A stretch of DNA of 64,000 nucleotides from Sporothrix humicola (lineage: Eukaryota; Ascomycota; Sordariomycetes; Ophiostomatales; Ophiostomataceae): NCBI GenBank assembly GCA_021396245.1, contig WNYE01000028.1, forward strand, positions 310,001 to 374,000. Reading direction: 5' to 3'. Below are positions 10,430-20,851 of the stretch, one piece after another; positions within the stretch are counted from its first letter, which is position 1; every line of letters starts with the position of its first letter. The position numbers and the translations under genes are program-made. The notes below the pieces were generated by a model. That model did no database searches and had not been told where the DNA came from. It saw only the letters and a program-made list of their open reading frames with translations.

Positions 10430-11308
10430 ATGAGGCAGACTACTCGTCATCGGCCAATGGCCACCCTGCTAATGGCCGTCGCCATCGCCTTTGTCCCGAT
10501 TGCCTACTCCGAGCCCCTCCCTTCCCCTGCGCCGACACCATTGCCCATCCCTGTACCTATCCCCGGCATCGTTGCCGGCATTGACGGCCCACCGACAACT
10601 ACGGCTTACTCCGACGAGGTCTGCAAACCCCCGACCGCCCACCCGTCCGATCCTCTCCCGCCCTGCGTCAATATTGAAAATATTGAGACGCTCTGCTACC
10701 CCAACGGTACCGCTCCTTTGTACTTGGCAGCCCACGCCCAGTGCATGTGCCGCGGCTCCTATTTCCCCGAGTGGAACGCATGCCGCCGCTGCCTATCGGT
10801 GCACGGCCAGCTCTCGGACCCTGACCTCAAGTATTTCGAGTCTGTGGCCACGGCCGCGTCGACGTCCCTCTGTGGATTTTTGACGAGCGGCAGCGGGAAC
10901 CCGACGACGACGCCCACGGCCATCTTCCGCGATCTGTTTACCAGTGCCCAGGCCCGCCTGACCCAGCCCACAGCCGGTGCTTCGTCGCTGGGCAGTGATG
11001 TCGCGCCGAGCAATACCGATATCGCCGTTTACTTTACAGCTTCGGGTCCCGGGGGCCCTGGGTCGATCACGGGAAGCGCAACGGCAGCGACCGCGACTGG
11101 GCTAGCACTGGCTACGGGCCATCCGCCACCGCCAGGTGGTGTATCTTCCTCGTTGGGCACGGCCGGAACATCGGCATCTTCGAGTGGATCGTCGCCTTCG
11201 GCTTCAGCATCGGGCTCATCTACCAAACAGAGCGGAACTGAAAGGCTGTCTACTGCGCATGCCGGCATGTTGTTGACCGCTATTCTTGGAGTTTGTCTGC
11301 TTTTGTGA
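10430..11308 (+). CDS. Secreted cysteine-containing protein with GPI-type C-terminus
   Basis: I chose the ATG at 10430 because the frame upstream is only CT-rich leader and residues from this ATG form a signal peptide (MATLLMAVAIAFVPIAYSEP region). The 292-residue product has a Pro-rich segment with repeated PxPxP units (about 29-45). A compact domain with eight or so Cys follows (about 60-145; VCKPP, PPCVNIENIETLCYP, CMCRGSYFPEWNACRRC, SLCGFL). A Ser/Thr/Gly-rich stalk comes next, and the C-terminus is hydrophobic (MLLTAILGVCLLL), as in GPI-anchored proteins. The Cys arrangement resembles small wall/secreted proteins of ascomycetes, but I cannot assign it to CFEM or another named domain. Intronless. 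Confidence 0.75.
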   Translation: MRQTTRHRPMATLLMAVAIAFVPIAYSEPLPSPAPTPLPIPVPIPGIVAGIDGPPTTTAYSDEVCKPPTAHPSDPLPPCVNIENIETLCYPNGTAPLYLAAHAQCMCRGSYFPEWNACRRCLSVHGQLSDPDLKYFESVATAASTSLCGFLTSGSGNPTTTPTAIFRDLFTSAQARLTQPTAGASSLGSDVAPSNTDIAVYFTASGPGGPGSITGSATAATATGLALATGHPPPPGGVSSSLGTAGTSASSSGSSPSASASGSSTKQSGTERLSTAHAGMLLTAILGVCLLL

Positions 11309-11969
11309 GTTAGGGGTTTCTGGTTAGAGATTTGCAAAGGTGTAACGAGGATCTGGTGTTTACTTAGGCTTGGGGTATCTTTATTTCTTCTTCTTCTTAT
11401 TTTCTCTTCGCTCCCTATTTTTTGTCACTTTTATGTGCTCGGTATCCTTTTTTTGCATTTGTTCATACCCTTCTCGGAGAGGCCAATTGGTGTTCGAGGG
11501 CCATTTGTTTTCATTTCTCCTTTTTGCATTTAGCGGCTTGTTCTTTTCTGATCTCTTCCGCCATTTTTACACATGTTACATTTATCTTTACAACCGCATT
11601 TTGATGTTTTCCAAATTCATCATTCGTGTCAAAGCTCCAATTCTCAATATTGTTTAGAATGATTTATTCTTTTCATTTCTCATCTCTTCATGCACGACCT
11701 AGATCTGGTCTTCCTAATAAAAACAACAGCCGTTCAGTTCCAGCCTAACCCAGCCTGACTCAAATGCCACACAACCCAACACCATGCTTTCATACTCCCT
11801 TTCATCCATTCAACGCCGTCAATCCTCGCTGCAATCAGTCCCAATTTTAACAATTCCCATATGTTACACAATCTCTCTTAGACAACCGTCCCGTAGATTT
11901 TTTCTTGATTTGATTTCTTTTCGTCAAATTTCCCCGTCGTCATCTCAAACCCTTTTCAGGTTGTCGACT
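11309..11969. other. Convergent intergenic region
   Basis: This region holds the 3' ends of the plus-strand secreted-protein gene and the minus-strand GFA gene. It is T-rich and no ORF has support. Confidence 0.5.
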
Positions 11970-12439
11970 TTACGCAGGGGGCATGTGCTCGAAAGCCTTC
12001 TCGAGGTGCTCCTGGCAGAAGGGCATCTTGCCAGCGGTCCAGATCTCGGTGTCGGGCTTGAGGGCCTTCTTGTACTGGTCGTCGAGCGTACCGGCCTTGA
12101 TGGCAATAATGGGAGGAGCGGCCTCGGGGTCGTGGGCGATGGGCGAGCCGCAGTCGCTGCAGAAGATGCGATGGACGGGCTTGCCAGAGCTGCCGACGCC
12201 GGCCCAGCTCTTGGTGGGGCCGTTGACCGTGAGCTTGTCCTTGAGGGCAACGAAGACGAGGGCTGTTTTTGTTAGTGGAAGGAAGCAGCCAGAAGACTGT
12301 TCACCGAGAGAAACATACAGTAAGTAGAGCCCGTCTGGCGCTGGCAGTCGTCGCAGTGGTCGTAACCAACAATGAGCGGCGCATCCATGTCAATGGTGTA
12401 CGTGACAGCCTTGCACAGGCAGTGACCGGTGAAAACCAT
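11970..12439 (-). CDS. GFA/CENP-V-domain zinc protein (glutathione-dependent formaldehyde-activating-like)
   Basis: The coding region is complement(11970..12262, 12319..12439). The intron is 56 bp (GTATGT...CAG, with CTAAC near the acceptor), phase 1, and rebuilds GSTYSLVFVAL across the junction. The product is 137 residues, a normal size for single-domain GFA proteins. It has the zinc ligands CLCKA (near residue 7), CDDC followed by QRQTGS (about 29-37), and FCSDCG (about 78-83), then the usual IAIKAGTLDD segment. Members bind zinc through these Cys and some react with glutathione adducts, but the substrate of fungal single-domain members is generally unknown. The gene is isolated, with 3.9 kb of empty sequence to the right. 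Confidence 0.88.
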
Positions 12440-12880
12440 ATTTGCGGTGGGGGGTGGGGGTGTTGTTGTTAAAGTGAGAAGGAAATGGTGGCGGTCGAAG
12501 AGTTTGGCGATGTATCGTCGAGCTCGAAAAGTCGATGGGACTGGTGGATAAAACAGATTGAGGATGAAGAGGGAAAGAGGAGGGGAGGAAAAGGTAAATA
12601 TGCGATAGAGGTAGGATAGGAAAGAGCTATATATACTTCGCACAAGTTTCGTGTTGGTTGCTCTTGCCTCCTTTGCTCGATCCTCTTTTTTCGTTTCTTT
12701 TCTTTTTCGGTTCTTGCCCACTTTCGCCTTAATTGGGCCCTGCTATTGCATGCTATTACTGTTTCCTCCGCCCGCGAACCTGACAAAAATAAGAACACAC
12801 ACGCAACACATTTGCACACACTTGTGATCCACCAACCTAGAACAACGTCACGCTCGGAGATTCCACAAAGAAGTTAGAAT

Positions 12881-12898
12881 GGGGGGGGGGGGGGGGGG
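12881..12898. repeat. G18 homopolymer
   Basis: Eighteen consecutive G on the plus strand lie upstream of the GFA gene. Such runs are rare, can fold as G-quadruplex structures and are prone to length errors in assemblies. Confidence 0.9.
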
Positions 12899-13564
12899 CG
12901 CGGTTTGCTAGTTGTTGCTAGGAACCTGACTCGCGGTAAGGCGGAGAATCCAGCTTGCACATTTCCCCTGTTACTCTTTCCTTTTACACGCCCCTCACGC
13001 ACCTCACGCCCCTCGTCAGTACGAGGAAAGAGCGCCGCATGCTGCACCACCGATTCGCCGAAGGGCAGTGACGCAGCGTCACTGCCACTACCGTATGCGG
13101 GGGTGGGAAGGAGCTATCGACTCGCCAACAATTCGCCGGCCAATTGGCAAGCGGCGAGATTCCAACAAACAGCTGTAATCCGAAGCAGAAGAAAGAAAAA
13201 AAAAAACGCCAAAACTTCGTATATCTGTAATCCAGAAGGCCACCGTAGACAAGGTTATCGTTGTTGAGTTCTGACTACGGCTCCCTGGACCTTTCTGATT
13301 TGGCGAAAAAGGCTCCAAAAGGAATTGGTTCAAGGAGGTGGTGTGGTAGACGTCATGCTTCTTCCCTTTCTTCGATCTTATCATGCCGCTCCTTCCTCTA
13401 CCAACATTTCCCCTCGTTACTCTTTCCTTTTCAGGGATCGAATTGTTTTCTATTTTACCGAAAAGTCAAGTGCGCTTGCGAACAAAGTTTCCATTCCGCC
13501 TTTCGGAGCGAAGGCGGGAGACAGACCACGAAAAAGTACATTGTAAAGCAAAAAGAAGGAAAGA

Positions 13565-13580
13565 GCAAGCTGCAGCTTGC
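13565..13580. repeat. 16-bp perfect palindrome
   Basis: GCAAGCTG is followed directly by its reverse complement CAGCTTGC in gene-free sequence. Confidence 0.85.
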
Positions 13581-16339
13581 CCTTGCCCCTCCTTCTTCGA
13601 TTTTGTCGTTGCGCTGCATAGTCGCTCTTTCCCTTTCCCGCTCTAAAATCATTTTTTACTTGGTAAAACTGCCCCGCTGTTGCGTGGGAAACAGGGGGGG
13701 GAAGGAGCTTCTTTTCGCTAGCTCGGCGGATCCGAGCTCAACGGTTCTAGCGCTGTTTCGCTATTTGAGTTTCTGGATGTTGCGCTGGTGAATTGATTGC
13801 TCTCTCCGCAGGGCAGACGGATCCCGAGAAGAGGGAAGGGCGAATAGGAATGGCAATTGATGAGCGGCTTTTGAACTAGAGTAGCAGTTGTGACTACAGC
13901 TATGACGGCGTAGGCTCGTGGAGGGAGTATTTGTGTAAGTACTTGTCAGACAATGATTTGATATTTGGTGGAAAAGAAGTATTTGGAAAGAGAGAAAGGA
14001 AACGGATGCCGAAACCAGATCCTGAGGAAGGCGCGTTTCCCCGTCTTTACACCTTCCTCTAATGAACACATCTCGTTGAGTTCGGATGTCGCAGCCAATC
14101 CTGCCGCGAGGATCGTCCATCGGCCGCCACGGGATGCAAGAAGCAAAACAGAGGAAAGAACGCAGGGGGAGTTGTCGTGGATGCAGGAAGGAGCGATGTA
14201 GGGTACTTGCTGCCGCCTATTTGTCATATTCGACATCCTTTACAGGGGATTCTATCAATGTTTTGTTTCACGACATTTGAGCACCTCAACAATGATACGC
14301 CCCGACTAGCTCCATGCTTCCGGCCACGTTCACCGCCGTTCCTGACGTTTGAAACGCCCTGTTGCTACGAGCCGCCCCGGCACTCTAAAAATACAGAATC
14401 CTGCAGTATCTCCGCCGGGCGATGTCCGCCAACCACCGGGCACGGAGACCGGTGCTAATCTGTGCCTATCCAGAAAAGAGGCGGCTTACCACGAGATATA
14501 CGCTCATTTTTGTGGCTTGTTGTTGACGACAGTCTTGAGATCGATCAACAGTCGATTTTCAGCAGTCTACCCGCCCGGCCGAAGATCGACCTCCAACTAC
14601 TTTCGACATTGACAGGCGACAAACGAAAGATACAAGCGCCATATGAATTGGCAGGACTCAACATACCAAGAAGAAATATGCGGCACTCACCGGCTTACAT
14701 GGTGTTTGAGCTTTGGTCGTATCGACGAGTATTAGCAATTCTAGTCTGACAAGACACACGAGCTACCGGAATAACACCGTTTGACACAAACCTCCAGAAA
14801 TTATGTGCAGGCGTGCAGAGGGATCACACCGAGTGCAAGCGTGATGTAAGTGGTCTCCGCTCCGTGGAGATAGTGCGCGAGTCCAGCCCCCTACGCCAAA
14901 CAAGCCCAGGCATGAAAGTATTTGGAATCGCCCAATTTGGAATTCCACTTTCTTGAGTATTGTGCGCGGGGCCGCGATAACCAAAACGAGATCCGATATC
15001 TGAATAATAGCTACGATGTCCGGCACAAGCTGTTAAATATCGCTCCTGGTATCTGCCCGGGCTTTCCGCAACGTATTAGCTAAAGTTGCAACGAGGCTCC
15101 CTTTTTTGGCGGATACTTTGCCTTCTTCTCGTAGAATAAACTCGGAAGATTCCGACTTGGTATCAGCTCTCGCCCGGTCATCTCCTCGCTCGAGTCGGTC
15201 GAACTCGCTCTCTACTCATATCTCACGGTGTTCCTCTCAGTTTTTTATTGGCATATTTTGTCATTATTTCTCTTACGAAGTCAACGCTCTTGATATGAGA
15301 TTTTTTGAAAAATATTTTACGGATCAATATGCTCCGCTCGTTTATTTCTTCAATCCAACGACTAACATCATGGTTGATACCGACAGCCTCGTGATCCACG
15401 GACTACTCCGTGCCAACCTGGCGTCGAAAATGATTCCACAATCTCTCTCCACACCGGCTTCCGCTTCTTCTTCAGCTACACCCAATAGGCCCGACTTGTG
15501 GTGTATCATGTTGGCCGTTTGACTTATGATACCTCCCAGTTTAGGAAGCCAAAGGAAGAACGAGCCACAGGAAGAGCCCAAGACGTCTAATTGGAAAAGG
15601 AACGATACCGACATTGTACGAGAGACTGGGAAAAGCTCAAAAGGGGCAACAGTCAGCAGCGGCCTGGCAGAAAATCAAGATGCTTATTCTTTTTCGAACG
15701 TCCGGGATTCCACGTTGCGGAATACGTACTACACCGTTGTATGCACGTCGCAGGTTTGGACTGTTTCGAGATGCAACTTTCAACACGATGCCCCACGACG
15801 ACGACGGTGGCAAGGGCCTAGTGAATCAAGATGCATGCCAGGGTGACTATCGGGGACCTACTGTGAGCCCCGTTCGCCGTAGTTGCTGATGTCTTCGCCT
15901 TCACTGTAACTGCAAGAAGATGAGAGGCTAGCCTTGTTTCCATGCTTGGCCCTGAATTTTGATAACTGACGATAGGTGTATGTAGATCCATAAGAGGAAA
16001 AAGAACAATACCAGGGTCCTCTTCAGACTAGACATATTACGGCGTAGCATTGCAGTGTAGAAGCATGCAGCATATACGGCAAGATGGGACGAAGCTTTGC
16101 TAGTAGAGGGGTGCGGTTAAAAAGAGTTGCATATGCTGGGTTCGGAAAGTTTGGTTCGTTGATATTCCATATCCATACAACCCGTGTTTCCATTTCCCAT
16201 TTTCCACTTTGAACAGCGTCAAAACTGCAATATGCCCTTGCCGTATCATTCCATAACTGTGAATTTATTTCCTATCATTGTCCCCCGGAAACGTCCCAAC
16301 TCGTAAATGATATCAATCGTCAAAAAACACCATTAGGTA

Positions 16340-18370
16340 TCAGTATAGGTTGACATTGCGGAGTGCGCTGAGCAAATATGGTGACAGAATCCAGGCCACG
16401 AAAATGTTGAAACCGAAACGAAGTAACCAAAAGAGCTCCAGAGACCCAAAGGTGAGCCGGTCTGCCAGGAACAGCTTGAGCAATGTTGAGCGATATGAGA
16501 GACGCAAGTCCTGGTGCTCATGTCCCAGAGAAAGGATAAAGCCGTCCATGGCTGACGGCCGGAAGCCACGGAGGTCTCCAGAGACTTTCATTTCTGTTGT
16601 GTTCGACGTGGGCGAAGTAGGTGAGGTCGCTGCCTTGCCATATTTGTTGCTTGGCCATGTCATTGGGCGTTCAATGGGCGCTGGCCTGCTTCTCAGCTTC
16701 TGGATGATCTTGAACGAGACAAAGGACACCGGGTTTGTTATGTGCAGTGGTGATGGCAGCTCCTTCTTTGAGAGGACCCGTTTGGCAAAGAGGGCTGGCG
16801 CAGTTTGCGGTGTGATGTCGATGGTGCCGCTCTCTCGCAGTTCACAAAATAATGCCTCAACGTCATGGGCATAGTGGACGAAGCGGGTATAGAAAACCGG
16901 TGTCAGGACACGGAACTCGATGATCTCTGTCCCCGTTGGTGTTGCAACGTGTTTTGTTGTCGGTCGATCGTCGATACTGGTAGTTTCGGTGGCGGAGTCT
17001 GAGAGCATCAACTCTGGATGCACATCTGGAATGCCACATGGTACATACCGGACAGCCAGCGGCTTGCCCGTGCCATCATCTGCAACATTATTGACGAGGT
17101 GCCGCAGGTATAGTCGAAAGGCAGCCTCAAGCTTCGTCTCTGTCGGATCGGCCAAACGGCCCATACTCCTGGCCAGTGGTTCCGGCCGGAACCATACATG
17201 CAGCCGCTTCTGGAAGAACAAGATTCCGGCGTGCTTGACGATGCGCGGGAAAGTCGCAAAGCCCACCCACCACCAGGATACCAGAAACTTTGCTTTCTGC
17301 CACAGGCTCATCGCTGCCGGATTGAGTGAGTGGATGGCAACCGGGACGCCGCTGCCATTGGTCTCTTCGCGGCTCTCAGATATCAAGCGAGCAACAATCT
17401 TGCTGTGCGTATGTGACGACCTCAAGACGACAGTAGCCGTGATGGGTCCTGTACCTTGCATATTTGGTGCTAGAGGGTCGTTGGCGAGCAGCTCGTACGA
17501 ACCTTTGCGCGAGTTGAATGGCGAGACGTGAAAATCCTTGGGCCACGCCTGCTTGAAGAGATGCGCCTCGCCCTTTTCGCCCTTGGCTCCTTTATCACCG
17601 TCCTCATCTGCCGATTTTGGCGTGAGATAGTACATGCGGCGCTCGCCGAACGTGTTGTTGACTTCGAGAACCATGCCGGTTAGGGTTTTGTCTGTATCGT
17701 AGAGATACCAGAAGGAAATGGGGTTGAAATGGTAACCGAGAAACTTTGCAGCCGTGACAAAGTATGCATGCGGATACAGCTTCGGATCAACGCCTTGAGA
17801 TACCAGGTGAGCATCGAGCTTACCACGCAGTCCGAGATGGCCGCTGCCGCGCTCGAGATAGTCACCGGCATCGATGTGGTACCATCCCTTCTTTTCTTTC
17901 TTTCTGAGAGCTTCCGGGCCTTCTCCAGCCACCGAAATCATGCCTCCACAGACGCCGGTCCAGCCGACGGGCACACCCACGACGAGGTAGGAGTACACAA
18001 ACGAGTGCATCTTGGGGAATAGCCGTGTGTGTGTCGTGATGCACGGAAACAAAAGAGGCTTTCCAGGGCCTGTCCACGGCTTGTTTTTGGTGACAACTGA
18101 ATTCGTTTGTAGCTGATTTGACTGGCTCGAGCCGGGTCTGAAAATAGCCCAGAGGACAAAAAGGGCAACTAGACCCAGTAACCCGGCCATGACTTGGTTT
18201 GATTCGGCATGAGACAAGGCTAGGCTGAGGTGATGCTTCACCATTTCGCGGTCTTGCAAAACAATGGCGCCAAGCATCGACAAGCTTCTGGATGCGCTGC
18301 CGAGGCCAAGAGTGAACGCGATGGCCACCCTGGCAGCGAGGGCCGCGCTGTGATCATACAATTCGGACAT
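16340..18370 (-). CDS. DUF1365-domain membrane protein
   Basis: The 676-residue, intronless product carries a DUF1365 core (about 120-480): KMHSFVYSYLVVGVPVG, HLGLRGKLDAHL, PHAYFVTAAKFLGYHFNPIS with FWYLYD, VLEVNNTFGERRMYYL and FHVSPFNSRKGSY. These are the conserved blocks of the family. Bacterial DUF1365 proteins are about 250 residues and often sit beside cyclopropane-fatty-acid synthase genes. This fungal form adds an N-terminal transmembrane segment (about 60-78, VMAGLLGLVALFVLWAIF) and a C-terminal hydrophobic segment (about 648-670), so it is probably membrane-bound. The biochemical role is unknown; a link to lipid modification is only by analogy. ATG 18370 is preceded, 31 bases upstream, by a 23-base T run in the sense strand. 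Confidence 0.87.
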   Translation of the reverse strand: MSELYDHSAALAARVAIAFTLGLGSASRSLSMLGAIVLQDREMVKHHLSLALSHAESNQVMAGLLGLVALFVLWAIFRPGSSQSNQLQTNSVVTKNKPWTGPGKPLLFPCITTHTRLFPKMHSFVYSYLVVGVPVGWTGVCGGMISVAGEGPEALRKKEKKGWYHIDAGDYLERGSGHLGLRGKLDAHLVSQGVDPKLYPHAYFVTAAKFLGYHFNPISFWYLYDTDKTLTGMVLEVNNTFGERRMYYLTPKSADEDGDKGAKGEKGEAHLFKQAWPKDFHVSPFNSRKGSYELLANDPLAPNMQGTGPITATVVLRSSHTHSKIVARLISESREETNGSGVPVAIHSLNPAAMSLWQKAKFLVSWWWVGFATFPRIVKHAGILFFQKRLHVWFRPEPLARSMGRLADPTETKLEAAFRLYLRHLVNNVADDGTGKPLAVRYVPCGIPDVHPELMLSDSATETTSIDDRPTTKHVATPTGTEIIEFRVLTPVFYTRFVHYAHDVEALFCELRESGTIDITPQTAPALFAKRVLSKKELPSPLHITNPVSFVSFKIIQKLRSRPAPIERPMTWPSNKYGKAATSPTSPTSNTTEMKVSGDLRGFRPSAMDGFILSLGHEHQDLRLSYRSTLLKLFLADRLTFGSLELFWLLRFGFNIFVAWILSPYLLSALRNVNLY

Positions 18371-18400
18371 CTTGAGGCAGTCGAATATCGGTTGAACGCC

Positions 18401-18423
18401 AAAAAAAAAAAAAAAAAAAAAAA
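18401..18423. repeat. A23 homopolymer (T23 in the DUF1365 gene leader)
   Basis: A run of 23 A on the plus strand lies 31-53 bases upstream of the DUF1365 start codon on its sense strand. Long dA:dT tracts disfavour nucleosomes and often mark promoters. Confidence 0.9.
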
Positions 18424-19550
18424 GGATTTAGGTATCGTCGAGTCGTTAAAGAGCGAGAGCGTTGTCGCCAATTTTCATATCCTCACCCTCATCTCATCGG
18501 CGAAGGTTGTCTCACCGTACTTTGAGCATTGTTGTCGTTCCGGCTTCCGATCAGGTCATAATTTCCCTCTCTGCAGTTTATCGGGTGCACAGATCCCGTC
18601 CTAACGTCGGAGTCGATGGTTGTATGGGGGATGAAACGGCTCGTGTTGTATTGCGTCGTGGGGAAGGAGAGCTTGAGCTCTATATGACTAATCAACAAGG
18701 CATCACGTGCAGCAGATTACTGCCCTTTTTTGCATGCCGGTGTCTTTTATTCGGCACAAAAATAAACCATGTTGTGAAGCTGATATATATAAAGGCATAC
18801 GGAGGATAAATATGAAATGGAGACGAGGCTCGCCAGAGTATCACGACGATCGTGGTGTCAGTCAAGTCAAGTTGCCTAAAATGGCAGTACCTATATAGCG
18901 ATATATCCTCCAATTATTATTATATATTCTATTAACGGGGCAAGCACTTCTGAAAAGACGGTGGGGCAAAAATACGGGCTGGCTTTGGCTGGTGGAATCC
19001 GGTGGAAGATTCGCTGCCAACCGCTGTGGTCCACACACAGTCAGAGGCCTGGCGCTGCAAACAGGCCCTGGAGTAGCGGCTCCGACTGACTCAATCGGCG
19101 TGTCCGCGCCACTGACACACAGCCTTCAGTGTATTTTCGCACCATCTTGCAGTGACTGGCTTCTTAAGTCCGGATTGGCTCAGCAGGCGAAAAGGGCAAC
19201 AAGTGGGTCTAGACCTCCACAGCCCACCACTCACATTCCGGATTGGACAGATACAGCCCCTCCTGGGCAGCGACGACCGGTGCGGTGGGCGACTTTGCGT
19301 GCCTGCCTCTCTTTGACGTTCTTTTCCCCAGCCTTTCGGAACTTTGACTCTTTTCTTCCTTGAACATTCTCTCGTCATCACAACACTTCTGACAAACCTC
19401 AATCGCCTCAAATCCTCACACGAGCAATCCGGCATCCCTTTATATACCGACGCATCTCGTTTCTCGGTCGTCTCTCACTCTCTTTCTTCACGCCGACAAA
19501 ATCCCTTCCTTCACACTTGAACCTCAACAAACCCCCCAAAATCAGCCAAG
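18424..19550. promoter_or_regulatory. Divergent intergenic region and MBF1 promoter
   Basis: No gene is visible. Two inverted CCAAT boxes (GGATTGG at about 19172 and 19238), a TATATA at 19441-19446, a pyrimidine-rich initiator stretch and a C/A-rich leader precede the MBF1 ATG. A CACGTG E-box occurs near 18704-18709. Confidence 0.55.
19441..19446 (+). promoter_or_regulatory. TATA box of the MBF1 gene
   Basis: TATATA lies 105-110 bases before the start codon and is followed by a CT-rich tract, the usual core-promoter layout. Confidence 0.55.
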
Positions 19551-20015
19551 ATGTCTATGGACTGGGACCAGGTTACCAAGATTGGTAGCAAGAACCGCGG
19601 CGGTGCTAGCCAGCGCGAGACTGTCATCCGCAGCCGCGCCCAGCTCAACGCCGCCCAGCGCACGGGCTCCGTTGTGGCCACCGAGAAGAAGTACGCCACG
19701 GGCAACGCAACGTCCAAGCCGTCTGTTGAGGGCCAGCACCTGACCAAGGTCGACCGGTCGGACGACATTGTCAAGGTCAAGCAGATTGGCAAGGAGGTTG
19801 GCGTCATTATTGCCGACCGCCGCGCCAAGATGGAGCCCAAGATGACGCAAAAAGACCTGGCAAATCGCTGCAACACGCAGCAGACCGTGATTGCTGCGAT
19901 GGAGCGCGGTGAGGGCCAGCCTGACCAGAAGGTGCTGGGCGCCATCGAGCGGGTGCTGAATGTCAAGCTGCGGGGCTCTGACATTGGCAAGCCCAAGTTT
20001 GAGAAGAAGAAATAG
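19551..20015 (+). CDS. mbf1: Multiprotein bridging factor 1 (transcription coactivator / ribosome-collision factor)
   Basis: The 154-residue product matches MBF1 over its full length. An N-terminal MBF1 domain (about 4-75, DWDQVTKIGSKNRG, then RSRAQLNAAQRTG) is followed by a Cro/C1-type helix-turn-helix (about 84-138, with MTQKDLANRCNTQQTVIAAMERG) and a basic tail ending in KFEKKK. MBF1 bridges bZIP activators such as Gcn4/Cpc1 to TBP. It also binds stalled, collided ribosomes to prevent frameshifting. The start context CCAAGATG is strong. No intron interrupts the gene. A TATA box and CCAAT boxes suggest strong expression. Confidence 0.97.
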   Translation: MSMDWDQVTKIGSKNRGGASQRETVIRSRAQLNAAQRTGSVVATEKKYATGNATSKPSVEGQHLTKVDRSDDIVKVKQIGKEVGVIIADRRAKMEPKMTQKDLANRCNTQQTVIAAMERGEGQPDQKVLGAIERVLNVKLRGSDIGKPKFEKKK

Positions 20016-20851
20016 ATGTGACGCATCGTCATCGTATTTCTCCTTCTCTTTTCTCCCTCCGGCCGACGACATGACCATCGGCCGGATCTCACCCGACCTC
20101 CTACACTCTCCTCACCTCCCACCTGATATGATGGTTTACGACGGCGAACGAACACGGCGGACTGTCAGACTGCATCTTCGACCCGCCTCCTCGCTGCGAC
20201 AAAGGCGTTTTGCTTGCTTTTGATGTTATTTTTGGACGAAACGAAACCTCTTTGTCTTTGCTCTTGCATCCTTTTCTCATCCTTTACTCTTTCCTCCCTC
20301 GATATAAATCTCTTTTTCTCTTTTTACAACGGTACGGTGCATGCGTGCATTCGGTACGCGGGTGTGCGAGTTAGCGGTCAACATTCAGCCATGGATAGAT
20401 TAGATAGACGTGGTGGTTGGGACGGTGCTCAGACTGATTTAAGAAAAGAGCGAGTGCACACGGAGGAGCACAGAGCGGTAGTATGTAGCAACTTGATAGA
20501 CGCCTGATGGCCGGGATATTATATCTCTGGTCAGTGGCAATACAAAATTATGCTCCAATTATGCTGGCAATATACAGTAAAAATCACACAAATGATGAAC
20601 GTGGTCAGTTTGATTATTAAGATTTATTTTAACTTTTAACAGAAACAATAGGTATCTCGATGCTGAACTATGCTTTCCCGCCCCGTATAATGAAAGAAAC
20701 ATGAAATAAAACTAGAAACAACCAAAAGTCAAACGAGAACGCCAAATAATGTGATATATGCCGTTCCAGCGCCATTAAAAACGCAAATTCCAATCCGTCG
20801 CACCAGTGAATAAAACGCAAACAAAAACAAAGCATCCCCACGTCTCCCCCT
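20016..20851. other. Convergent intergenic region (MBF1 and Cdt1 3' ends)
   Basis: AT-rich 3' flanks of two convergent genes; no gene seen. Confidence 0.5.

Larger units (their letters stand above)
12440..16339. other. 3.9-kb gene-free region with low-complexity tracts and a short duplicated motif
   Basis: I find no gene. The segment holds a G18 run (12881-12898), a 16-bp perfect palindrome (13565-13580) and two near-identical copies of a roughly 30-bp pyrimidine motif (about 12959-12990 and 13402-13434). A 51-codon ATG-started frame (15370-15522) has no recognisable similarity. It could be a decayed gene or element, but nothing proves this. Confidence 0.4.

Noticed and set aside
15106..15522. 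138-codon plus-strand frame in the 12.4-16.3 kb gap
   Set aside because: It starts with TTG, not ATG; the ATG-started part is only 51 codons with no similarity I can recognise.
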